A stretch of 15,918 bases of DNA from Candidatus Hydrogenedentota bacterium. GTDB taxonomy: Bacteria; Hydrogenedentota; Hydrogenedentia; Hydrogenedentiales; GCA-2746185. Made by a program: the position numbers and the translations under genes. The stretch is taken from assembly GCA_012965445.1 (NCBI GenBank), contig DTSJ01000096.1:1-15918 (forward strand), in the 5' to 3' direction. A model generated the notes under the pieces. That model saw only the letters and a list, made by a program, of their open reading frames with translations. It was not told where the DNA came from and made no database searches. Below, piece after piece: positions 1-7,355 of the stretch (its first letter is position 1; every line of letters begins with the position of its first letter).

Positions 1-1
1 G

Positions 2-790
2 ACACTTTCGGGCGCGCCTTCGGGAAGTATTCCGCCTGCGGCTGCTGATCAGAGTGCTCATGCCGGAGTGGGCCATTCGATCACAATCAGCGTGACGCCT
101 TCGGGCAGTTCGGATGAAGAAAATACCATTTATGCCATGTCGCGACGTGCGGATGAAGATGTATTGGGTATGGTCGTCGTAGGTAAGCTCAGTAGCGAGC
201 GTAGAGGCTGGGCGCATTCCAGCGGCACAAACAGTTCTGCTATCTTTCAATCTGACAGATCTGGAGAAACCATTGGGATGACTGCGTTGCTCGCACTTGC
301 TGGAACAACCGGCGCAGAGATGACATTCCTGATGGTACCCACTGAAGAGACGGCGCGACGGGGCTATGACCGCGATCTGGACACACTTTTCGACGGTGAC
401 GAAACAGACAATGGAACGGATCCGACCGACTCCGACAGCGACAATGACGGTCTCACCGATGGTGAGGAAGTAAATACGCACGGTACAAACCCCAACAACG
501 CCGATTCCGACGGCGATGGAATCGGCGACCTCGAAGAGATTGTTGCCGGTACAGATCCAAATATGGCGTCAGACAATATTTGGGTCGATTTTGCCTGGAC
601 AGGCAGCGAGTCAGGTACGGTATCCGAACCATATAAGACTCTGTCCAGCGCCACGGGTGCAGTCGCATCGGGCGGCATAGTCTGGATCATTGTGCCAGCC
701 TCTACAACATCCACAACGTGGATCGGCACCTTGAATACTGCGTTCACGCTCAAGGTCAGTGGAGGTACAGCCACGATTGGCGCCCCTTAA
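2..790 (+). CDS. Secreted or surface protein with thrombospondin type-3 repeats (5' partial)
   Basis: The reading frame is open from the left edge of the window, so the N-terminus is missing. A GTG at 68 lies inside the frame but has no reason to be the true start. The visible 262 residues are rich in Ser, Thr and Gly. At about nt 365-575 they contain Asp/Asn-rich calcium-binding repeats of the thrombospondin type-3 kind (DSDSDNDGLTDGEE, then DSDGDGIGDLEE), each followed by a GTDP/GTNP turn. The last 70 residues (NIWVDFAWTGSESGT onward) look like the first strands of a right-handed beta-helix or a surface-attachment module. Such proteins are exported and use Ca2+ to stiffen a linker. No catalytic residues, LPXTG or PEP-CTERM-like tail are visible; the protein simply ends in TIGAP. 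Its function is unknown. Frame and domain are sure, role is not. Confidence 0.8.
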   Translation, partial: TLSGAPSGSIPPAAADQSAHAGVGHSITISVTPSGSSDEENTIYAMSRRADEDVLGMVVVGKLSSERRGWAHSSGTNSSAIFQSDRSGETIGMTALLALAGTTGAEMTFLMVPTEETARRGYDRDLDTLFDGDETDNGTDPTDSDSDNDGLTDGEEVNTHGTNPNNADSDGDGIGDLEEIVAGTDPNMASDNIWVDFAWTGSESGTVSEPYKTLSSATGAVASGGIVWIIVPASTTSTTWIGTLNTAFTLKVSGGTATIGAP

Positions 791-965
791 GGTGTTCCCA
801 AAGCGAATTGTGTACGAAGGAAACTACTAGCAAGGGCAATGTTGAGATTAGATGTTGATCGGCTTCGTATGGGAGCGGTCGGCATTCGTCGTATGGTTGT
901 GTCGAAATACCAACGCGGATGCACATCTGGATCAGTTGGTTCGGCTAACCCGACAGGTCTATGCG

Positions 966-1907
966 TCACTTCGAAAATCCCTCTGACCAGTCGATCGATT
1001 TTGAGATACCGTCCCTGAGCGGTGTCTTCGGCTCATAGCCGAGTAGTGTACGGGCTTTGCCGATGTTTGCAACGTAGTGGGTGACTTCGCCGACGCGCGA
1101 GGGTTCGACGGTCATGTCCGGCTCGACACCCAGGGTCTCTGCGACGTATTTTGCCATGTCGACGAGAGACTGACCTTGACCATACGCGAGGTTAATGGTG
1201 TGGTTTTTCTCTCTGCCCGAGACGAGTAGGTCGATTCCGCTTCCGATACCGCTCACGCAGTCATCTACGTAAGTAAAGTCGAGGACCTTGCCTTCGCCGA
1301 AGACGGTGATGGGGTCTCCATCTCTTATGCGTTTGATGAAGAGTGGAATGACCCGTTCCATGCGTTCGATGTCGTTGTCGAAGCGCCCATACACGTTGCT
1401 GAAACGGAAAATGATGTAGGGTAGGTCGTAGCATTGCGCGTAGGAATAGATGAGGGCCTCACCCGATATTTTTGAGGCGGAGTAGGGGGACTCCGTGAAA
1501 GCAAAGTCGGCATGTGATTCTTCGGTGATATATCGGTGAATATCTCCATATACTTCGCGCGATGAACTGAAGATTATAGGGGTATTGTGTGCGCGGCAGT
1601 ATTCGAGGACGTTGAACGTCATCGTGATATTTTCCAGGGCGCGATCAGGCTGCTCGACGAGCTGATGAACTTTCGCGTGCGCCGCCAAATGTACCACAAC
1701 GTCAAAATTTCCTGGATATTCCGCATCGCCAATACCAGAATCAAACGATTTGGCGGGCGCGCTAAGATCCTGCAGGAGCGTTTCGATTTTGTCGGTCCAG
1801 GTGTTCTCGCGAATGTCTATTCCAAAGACCTGATGACCCTCATTCTGAAGTTTGAGGCCGAGGTTCGTGCCGATTTGACCGCTGGAACCGGTAATGAGTA
1901 CGTGCAT
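966..1907 (-). CDS. NAD-dependent epimerase/dehydratase (extended SDR, nucleotide-sugar type)
   Basis: The 313-residue protein has the extended short-chain dehydrogenase layout used for UDP- or dTDP-sugars. There is a Rossmann motif near the N-terminus (GSSGQIG, residues 7-13) and an acidic residue after beta-2 (D31), which favours NAD(H). An HLAA segment at 73-76 is followed by the catalytic triad region FSSSREVYG (113-121) and YSASK (Y142, K146). Family members epimerise, dehydrate or decarboxylate nucleotide sugars in the cytosol for cell-surface glycans. The exact substrate cannot be read from sequence, since GalE, RmlB and UDP-glucuronate decarboxylase share these motifs. The gene stands alone, divergent from the lipoprotein gene at 2041 and convergent with the secreted-protein gene at the left edge. 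The ATG has only a weak purine-rich Shine-Dalgarno (AGAGAA). Confidence 0.9.
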   Translation of the reverse strand: MHVLITGSSGQIGTNLGLKLQNEGHQVFGIDIRENTWTDKIETLLQDLSAPAKSFDSGIGDAEYPGNFDVVVHLAAHAKVHQLVEQPDRALENITMTFNVLEYCRAHNTPIIFSSSREVYGDIHRYITEESHADFAFTESPYSASKISGEALIYSYAQCYDLPYIIFRFSNVYGRFDNDIERMERVIPLFIKRIRDGDPITVFGEGKVLDFTYVDDCVSGIGSGIDLLVSGREKNHTINLAYGQGQSLVDMAKYVAETLGVEPDMTVEPSRVGEVTHYVANIGKARTLLGYEPKTPLRDGISKSIDWSEGFSK

Positions 1908-2030
1908 ATTCTCTTTCTGGATAAGGCGATGCAGATGAAATCCGTGCTTCTTGCTACGTGCTTATTGGAACTGGTTAATGTTAGCATTGGAACCGTCAGA
2001 AGTTCAATTCTCGGCTCGATTCACTGTCCC

Positions 2031-2034
2031 GGAG
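2031..2034 (+). promoter_or_regulatory. Shine-Dalgarno GGAG that sets the GTG start at 2041
   Basis: GGAG lies 6 nt before an in-frame GTG at 2041. Starting there leaves a short lipoprotein signal peptide. The upstream in-frame ATG (1951) would add 30 residues that do not look like a signal peptide and would disrupt the export signal. Confidence 0.65.
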
Positions 2035-2040
2035 ACAAGG

Positions 2041-2583
2041 GTGCACTACACAAAATTTCTCACTCGTGCGGCGTTGTTGAGTACGATATTGCTCGCTGGC
2101 TGTTCGCCGAGCATACACGACGTGACGGCGGCAGGTGACGTCGAAGGCCTTTCCGCGATTCTTGACAGCGACCCCGAGCTGCTGAAAGACGAAAACGGTT
2201 TGGGGCAACAGGCGGTACACTATGCCGCAACCAAAAATCGTCTGGATACGCTTGAGGTGCTGCATTCGCACGGGGCTGATCTCAGCGCACAAGACCACAC
2301 GGGACTGACTGCCCTGCATATAGCGGCGCAGGGGGACTACCGTCACGTATTGCGATTCTTGATAAAAAATGGTGCGAACTTCCGACTGAAAGATGATTTT
2401 GGTGATACACCGCTGCATCGAGCGGCAATGTTCGGCAGCAGCAAAGCGGTGAATGATCTTTTGAAAGTCGGCGCGGACGCTCATTCCGTGAATCACGAGG
2501 GGAAGACTCCGCTGGATCTGGCGCGACACTTCGAGCATGAGATGATAGTCAATCGATTGGCACTGATTGTTGGCAATAAATAG
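2041..2583 (+). CDS. Ankyrin-repeat lipoprotein
   Basis: From the GTG at 2041 the product has 180 residues. It opens with a compact signal peptide: basic residues K5 and R9, then a hydrophobic stretch ending in a lipobox LLAG-C with Cys21 as the lipidation site. The mature part is almost entirely ankyrin repeats: a degenerate first unit (DVTAAGDVEGLSAIL), three good ones with the TALH/TPLH and GAD/GAN signatures, and a C-terminal cap starting TPLDLA. The protein is therefore predicted to be membrane-tethered outside the cytoplasm and to bind another protein; ankyrin repeats have no enzyme activity. Its partner is unknown. rnhA starts 9 bp after its stop on the same strand, so the two are probably co-transcribed, although no functional link is apparent. 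Confidence 0.88.
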   Translation: MHYTKFLTRAALLSTILLAGCSPSIHDVTAAGDVEGLSAILDSDPELLKDENGLGQQAVHYAATKNRLDTLEVLHSHGADLSAQDHTGLTALHIAAQGDYRHVLRFLIKNGANFRLKDDFGDTPLHRAAMFGSSKAVNDLLKVGADAHSVNHEGKTPLDLARHFEHEMIVNRLALIVGNK

Positions 2584-2592
2584 GGGGGCGGG

Positions 2593-3033
2593 GTGACGAG
2601 CAATAATCACGTTGTAATCTATACGGACGGGGGATGCGTGCCGAATCCAGGTGTCGGGGGATGGGGTGCTGTGCTGCTTTTTGGCAGCAAGCGAAAAGAG
2701 CTTTCGGGTGCTGAACTGGATTCAACGAACAATCGCATGGAGCTGACCGCCGCAATCGAGGCGTTGGCTACGTTGACAAGACCGTGCCGCGTAAAAATGG
2801 TGACTGATTCCCAATATGTGAAGCACGGCGTTCAGGAGTGGATGCCGCAGTGGAAGGCACGGGGTTGGAAGCGCAAGACAGGCGCCGTCAAGAATCTGGA
2901 GTTGTGGCAGCAGCTGGATGCGGCGGCGCGGGAGCACGAAATAGAGTGGGTATGGGTGAAAGGGCACAGCGGAGTACCCGAAAACGAGCGCTGCGATGAG
3001 CTTGGCAGAGCCGAAATTGAGCGATTGATGTAG
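2593..3033 (+). CDS. rnhA: Ribonuclease HI
   Basis: A 146-residue protein of normal length for bacterial RNase HI, which cuts the RNA strand of RNA-DNA hybrids during replication and R-loop removal. All catalytic residues are present: D12 in YTDGG, E50 in NNRMEL, D72 in VTDSQY, and the C-terminal pair H125 (KGHSG) and D135 (NERCDEL). The basic handle region is present as KARGWKRK (88-95). Translation starts at a GTG behind a G-rich purine run (GGGGGGCGGG) immediately after the stop of the ankyrin lipoprotein gene. It is a complete and ordinary enzyme. Confidence 0.97.
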   Translation: MTSNNHVVIYTDGGCVPNPGVGGWGAVLLFGSKRKELSGAELDSTNNRMELTAAIEALATLTRPCRVKMVTDSQYVKHGVQEWMPQWKARGWKRKTGAVKNLELWQQLDAAAREHEIEWVWVKGHSGVPENERCDELGRAEIERLM

Positions 3034-3063
3034 ACGCAAGGCCGGACACGCGGGCACTCTCTT

Positions 3064-3092
3064 TTGAAGGAGTCGCCGTAGCGTGGCATAAT
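3064..3092 (+). promoter_or_regulatory. Sigma70-type promoter for the kinase-carboxypeptidase unit
   Basis: TTGAAG (3064-3069) and CATAAT (3087-3092) are separated by exactly 17 bp, 31 bp before the ATG of the histidine kinase gene. Each hexamer matches the consensus at 4-5 of 6 positions. It lies in the 90 bp between rnhA and the kinase and probably makes the kinase and dacA genes transcriptionally independent of rnhA. Confidence 0.6.
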
Positions 3093-3123
3093 TAGCACGA
3101 ACCAACAGGACGGAAACCTGCGC

Positions 3124-5493
3124 ATGCCGCATAAAGTGAAACGAACACGGACGTACAGGCCATTCTATCTTATTCCAGTAGCATTTGGGATGACTGGTGT
3201 TCTGTTCTCGAACCAGCTGGAAGACCCAATCCTGCAGGGTATCGTCGTGTTGTTCTGTCTTGCGGTTCCGTTGTTTGTGGGGGGGAATGTACTCGGACGA
3301 ATACGCAGCGACGGTCTGCAGCGGGTGCTTTTGTTCGCGAGCCTGATTGCGTTGGCCATAGGAGCCGTTGTAGTGGTGTCGGGTCTATCAGATGGACTGG
3401 TGGATTTCGAGTACGTATCGCCTAGAGTCGGTCAGTGGTCGAACCGGCTTGGGATGGCAAGTCTCTTGTTGGGACTGCTCGCGGCAATATATTCCATGGT
3501 TCGATCTGAAGCGATTATCGATCAGGTGGTGGACCGTTTCCGGCATGTCGCGAATCACATCGGCGAAGGGTTCCTTCTGCTTGATCAGGACGGGAAGATT
3601 GTTCTGGTAAACAGATCAGTCCTATCGACGACGGGGATCGAGGAAGAGGAATTGATCGGGCAGAGTCTTTGGGATATTGCGAAACGCTACGATATAGATT
3701 CTGTGGATCTTGGCCGCAAGGAAAGCATGCGCCTGACGCCGCGCACATTCGAGTTCACCTGGAAGCGGCACGGCGAGGATCGCCACTATCAGATTACGGA
3801 CACACCCATATATGATCGAAAGCGGCATAAGGAAGGCAATCTGTTTATCATTCGGGACATTACGGAGCAGTATCGACTCTCTTCCAGACTCGAGTTGTAT
3901 ACGAAGGACCTTCACGATTTGGTGGACGAGCAGACAAAGCGACTTAGAGATTCCAAGGAGCGTCAGTCTGACCTTTTAATGCAGATGAACGAGGGCTTTT
4001 TGACGGCTGACGAGAACTGCATGGTTTATTTCGCAAATGTGCACATCGCCCGAATTCTGAAGCTTAATATTGAACAGTTAGAGGGACGCAACTTGATCGA
4101 GTTCGTGCCTGGTGATGAACGAAGCCGATTGATGAGTGCTCTGGATTCGATATCCAAAGGCACGCGTGGCGCGGCGAGCCAGGAGTACAAATTCATGCGC
4201 GATGATGGTGCCTATGTTCCGGTCAAGATCGCAATTGCCAAGGCACGCGGCAAGGGGCATGAACTGGATCACTACTCGCTCGTGGTGACCGATCTCCAGG
4301 AGCTGAAAGATATGCAGTACGAGCTGGAGAAACATGCGACACAGCTCGAAACTGCAAACGCGGAACTGCGTGAAATGGATCTGGCGAAGGACACGCTTCT
4401 GTCGAATGTAAGCCATGAACTGCGCACGCCCCTTGCAACGATTGAAGGGTACGTCGAGATGTTTCAGACCGGTACTTTGGGCGCGGTGGAGGGGCCTCAG
4501 GTCGGCGCACTGAGGGTAATCAAGCGAAATTTGGAACGCCTTTCAGTTCTGATCCATGAAATGATCGAATTCAGCCGGATGGAAATACGCGGTATCATAC
4601 TCTATGAAACGGTGTTCGACTTGAACAAGTTTGTTGAAGAAAGCGTGCTGTCTGCTCATCCAGGCGCAAATCAGAAAGAAATCAAGATCAACACCGTTAC
4701 GGACGATACGGGCCTGTCTATCTGGGGGGACCACGACAAGCTGAGTCAGGTGCTTGGCATCCTGCTTTCGAATGCAGTGAAATTCAGTCATGAAGACAGT
4801 TCGATCGATGTTTCCATAAGGTCAACAGACTCGAAGGATATCGAGATCTCCATTCAGGATTACGGCATCGGTATTGAAAAGAAAAATCTGGAACGAATTT
4901 TCCAGAAGTTCTATCAGGTCGACAGCTCAATGACGCGGCATTTTGAAGGTACGGGGATCGGGCTTTCGATAGCAGCGAATATCGTGGAGGGACACGGCGG
5001 CCGAATTGACGTCGAGAGCGAACTTAATTCAGGTACGACATTTCGAGTTCATCTGCCTGATGCTGTGTTCGGTTGGGCGCATATCGATGAGAAACTGCTT
5101 TCACTTGAAGGAACGCTGATATATGTCGTGAATTCCAATATCGAGTTTCGCGACTCCTGCTCTCGGCTGTTGAGGGCGATGGGAGCGACGGTTCAAGAGT
5201 ATCACTCGGGATACGAGTCGTTTCGCCATGCGCAGGAGGACGATCCGGATCTGGTACTATTTGGGGAAACCCTTCCAGACGTTTCGGGAGTCCAAGCGCT
5301 CAATTTGTTTTCTACGGACCCCGGAACCCAGAAGATCAAGCTTCTGCTGATGATGACTCGTTCCCCGAAGGACGGAGAATCGACTTCGCTTGATCGTGCG
5401 CATGTTCTGTGGAAACCCTTTTCATCCTATGACTTGGTTCAGCAAGTTCGGAGCCGCGTTTTGAATCAAGAAAAACAATCGGAGGTATCGTAG
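3124..5493 (+). CDS. Membrane hybrid sensor histidine kinase with two PAS domains and a degenerate receiver
   Basis: 789 residues. Four hydrophobic segments (about 13-30, 36-56, 67-86, 108-125) form a membrane input region with almost no periplasmic part. Two PAS-type domains follow (about 137-250 and 285-395), then a short coiled coil and the kinase core. H431 in SHELRTPL is the phosphorylated His. The ATP-binding domain shows N550 (LLSNAVKFS), G1 DYGIGIE (579-585), the F box FQKFYQ and G2 GTGIGLS (609-615). The final 130 residues have the layout of a response-regulator receiver but have lost its chemistry. The phosphoacceptor position in DLVLFGETLPD is Gly714, and the acidic pair is replaced by Asn-Ser-Asn (670-672). 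Only the conserved Lys (K764, before PF) remains. No partner response regulator lies in the window. The dacA-like gene follows after 4 bp, suggesting a link with the cell wall. Confidence 0.93.
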   Translation: MPHKVKRTRTYRPFYLIPVAFGMTGVLFSNQLEDPILQGIVVLFCLAVPLFVGGNVLGRIRSDGLQRVLLFASLIALAIGAVVVVSGLSDGLVDFEYVSPRVGQWSNRLGMASLLLGLLAAIYSMVRSEAIIDQVVDRFRHVANHIGEGFLLLDQDGKIVLVNRSVLSTTGIEEEELIGQSLWDIAKRYDIDSVDLGRKESMRLTPRTFEFTWKRHGEDRHYQITDTPIYDRKRHKEGNLFIIRDITEQYRLSSRLELYTKDLHDLVDEQTKRLRDSKERQSDLLMQMNEGFLTADENCMVYFANVHIARILKLNIEQLEGRNLIEFVPGDERSRLMSALDSISKGTRGAASQEYKFMRDDGAYVPVKIAIAKARGKGHELDHYSLVVTDLQELKDMQYELEKHATQLETANAELREMDLAKDTLLSNVSHELRTPLATIEGYVEMFQTGTLGAVEGPQVGALRVIKRNLERLSVLIHEMIEFSRMEIRGIILYETVFDLNKFVEESVLSAHPGANQKEIKINTVTDDTGLSIWGDHDKLSQVLGILLSNAVKFSHEDSSIDVSIRSTDSKDIEISIQDYGIGIEKKNLERIFQKFYQVDSSMTRHFEGTGIGLSIAANIVEGHGGRIDVESELNSGTTFRVHLPDAVFGWAHIDEKLLSLEGTLIYVVNSNIEFRDSCSRLLRAMGATVQEYHSGYESFRHAQEDDPDLVLFGETLPDVSGVQALNLFSTDPGTQKIKLLLMMTRSPKDGESTSLDRAHVLWKPFSSYDLVQQVRSRVLNQEKQSEVS

Positions 5494-5497
5494 CAGT

Positions 5498-6658
5498 ATG
5501 ATGTTCAGAATTTTTGGTGTTCGGTTAAAGTGTATTAGTGCCCTTGTTGTCATCTGCATGTTTTCGCCTGCTGCCTCTCCGGCGGCGATTCCAGAATACA
5601 GTGCGATATCGGTTGAAGCGGAAACTGGACTGGTTCTGTATGAGAAAAATGCCGATACCGTCCGTCCTCCCGCGAGCATGATCAAACTTTTTCAGATGCT
5701 GCTGGTGAGTGAGGGTCTTGAGGAAGGACGATGGACGTTGGAGCAGCCGATAACGGCATCGCGAAAGGCACAGCACATGGGGGGAACGCAGGTATATCTG
5801 GAAGCCGGAGACACTTTTTCACTCGAGCATCTCATGCACGCCGTGTCGGTTGCGTCCGCCAATGACGCTGCGATGGCTGTTGCAGAGGGCCTCTGGGAAA
5901 GCGAGGAGGCCTATCTCGCGGCAATGAACGAGATGGCCGCCGAACTGGGCATGGAAAGCTCTGAATTTAACAGTGTTCACGGCCTGCCGCCGGATCGAGG
6001 CGAGGACCCGGACAAAACGACCGCCCGTGACATGGCATTGCTGGGCAGAGCCTGCGTCAAGGTGCCGCAGCTTCTGGAATGGACGAGTATGCGGGAACTT
6101 CAATTTCGCCCTGGGGAGGCTCTGAAGTACACGACGAACAAGCTGATGCGGCGACGCGACGATATGGATGGGTTGAAGACAGGCTATATTCGCGCGGCGG
6201 GTTTCTGCGTGACCGCCACGCTTCAGAAAAACGGGATTCGCGTGATATCTGTGGTGATGGGGCACACTGACAAGAAGGAACGATTCGACCTCGCAGAGCG
6301 ACTGCTGGATGAGGGGGTGGCTCTGGTACGTCGAGATGTTTTTTTGCCCGAGGAGGGCAGTGCAGTCGAAGGTATCGGGGTCGGTAACTGCGAAGTTGAG
6401 ACGACCGACCTGTTTGCCTCGGACGGGATCACTTTACTGACCAGACGGGACGAGTTCGACCAGATCGAGATCGTTTATGATCATCCGAAATCCTTGAAGG
6501 CCCCTCTGAAAAAAGGCGATAAGGTTGGGACAGTATCGGCGGTACTCGGTACGACTGTTCTTGCCGAGCGGGACCTGCTCGTGACCGAAGACCTTCCTGA
6601 GGCGGGCTGGGGGTGGCGAATTGAGCAAACTGTACTGGGGTGGTTCGGAAGTAATTAG
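5498..6658 (+). CDS. dacA: D-alanyl-D-alanine carboxypeptidase, PBP5 type (peptidase S11)
   Basis: 386 residues, matching the usual length of low-molecular-weight penicillin-binding proteins that trim the terminal D-Ala from peptidoglycan pentapeptides in the periplasm. An N-terminal signal peptide (hydrophobic 11-25, small residues ASPAA before IPEY) is followed by the three active-site motifs: SMIK (S60 nucleophile, K63), SAN (S120, N122) and KTG (227-229). A C-terminal beta domain of the PBP5 kind spans about residues 270-365, and the last 20 residues (WGWRIEQTVLGWF) can form the amphipathic membrane anchor. Translation starts at ATG 5498 or the adjacent ATG 5501 behind a strong GGAGG (5481-5485) lying in the end of the kinase gene, so the two are very likely co-expressed. 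Paralogue naming (dacA, dacC or dacD) is not resolvable here. Confidence 0.94.
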   Translation: MMFRIFGVRLKCISALVVICMFSPAASPAAIPEYSAISVEAETGLVLYEKNADTVRPPASMIKLFQMLLVSEGLEEGRWTLEQPITASRKAQHMGGTQVYLEAGDTFSLEHLMHAVSVASANDAAMAVAEGLWESEEAYLAAMNEMAAELGMESSEFNSVHGLPPDRGEDPDKTTARDMALLGRACVKVPQLLEWTSMRELQFRPGEALKYTTNKLMRRRDDMDGLKTGYIRAAGFCVTATLQKNGIRVISVVMGHTDKKERFDLAERLLDEGVALVRRDVFLPEEGSAVEGIGVGNCEVETTDLFASDGITLLTRRDEFDQIEIVYDHPKSLKAPLKKGDKVGTVSAVLGTTVLAERDLLVTEDLPEAGWGWRIEQTVLGWFGSN

Positions 6659-6689
6659 ACAGAACCCCGCCAAAGGTAAAGCATGATTT

Positions 6690-7334
6690 TCAACTGACCG
6701 GATCGCGTAGGCTTTCGATGGCTTCTGCGTATGAAGTGTGATTGAATATATACGATCCTGCGACGAGTACGTTCGCTCCGGCTTCTACAGCATCCATCGC
6801 AGTCTGGGCGTCGATACCGCCATCAACTTCGACATCACGATCACCCATCATCGCGCGGACATGACCGATCTTTTCGAGCATCTCCGGGATGAACGCCTGA
6901 CCTCCGAATCCGGGATTCACGGTCATTACAAGAACCATGTCCAGTTCGTCTGCCAGGAACTCGATCTCGTCCTGCGAGGTGCCTGGATTGAGCACCATGC
7001 CCGCTTTACATCCGAGGTCCTTTATTTTCTGCACAAGCCGATGCGGGTGTTTCGCCGCCTCAACATGAAAGGTGATGATATCGGCCCCGGCGTTTGCGAA
7101 ATCTTCGACGAACAGTTCGGGCTCACTAATCATAAGGTGTACATCCATTGGCACGGTACACACACTTCGGATCGAGGCGACGACGGGAGGCCCGATGGTA
7201 ATGTTCGGCGCGAAATGCCCGTCCATAACATCAATGTGAATCACGTCTGCCCCGGATTCTATGACAGCAGTGATTTCCTCACCTAAACGACTGAAGTCAC
7301 TGGAGAGAATGGATGGGGCAATTTGAATGTCCAT
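6690..7334 (-). CDS. rpe: Ribulose-phosphate 3-epimerase
   Basis: 214 residues, normal for the TIM-barrel enzyme that interconverts D-ribulose 5-phosphate and D-xylulose 5-phosphate in the pentose phosphate pathway. The metal ligands and acid/base residues are in place: H33 and D35 in HIDVMDG, H66 in MDVHLM, and D171 in EVDGGI. The flexible loop motif MTVNPGFGGQ (137-146) and the phosphate-binding region near GSYIF are intact. It is the last gene of the ybaB-fmt-rsmB-PASTA-rpe run, starting 21 bp after the PASTA gene. It converges on the carboxypeptidase gene with only 31 bp between the two stops, where I see no hairpin terminator. Confidence 0.97.
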   Translation of the reverse strand: MDIQIAPSILSSDFSRLGEEITAVIESGADVIHIDVMDGHFAPNITIGPPVVASIRSVCTVPMDVHLMISEPELFVEDFANAGADIITFHVEAAKHPHRLVQKIKDLGCKAGMVLNPGTSQDEIEFLADELDMVLVMTVNPGFGGQAFIPEMLEKIGHVRAMMGDRDVEVDGGIDAQTAMDAVEAGANVLVAGSYIFNHTSYAEAIESLRDPVS

Positions 7335-7355
7335 GTAGGAATAATGCCTTTCGTG

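Noticed and set aside
787..969. A 60-codon minus-strand frame starting with a GTG that overlaps the epimerase stop
   Set aside because: The GTGA overlap looks like translational coupling, but the product has no family-like features and the start lacks a Shine-Dalgarno. The region fits better as intergenic DNA between convergent genes.
1587..2138. A 183-codon plus-strand frame opposite the epimerase
   Set aside because: It is a shadow of the epimerase gene and overlaps the lipoprotein start in another frame; no domain is visible.
6659..6689. Terminator between the convergent carboxypeptidase and rpe genes
   Set aside because: The 31 bp between the stops contain no stem of useful length and no T-tract.
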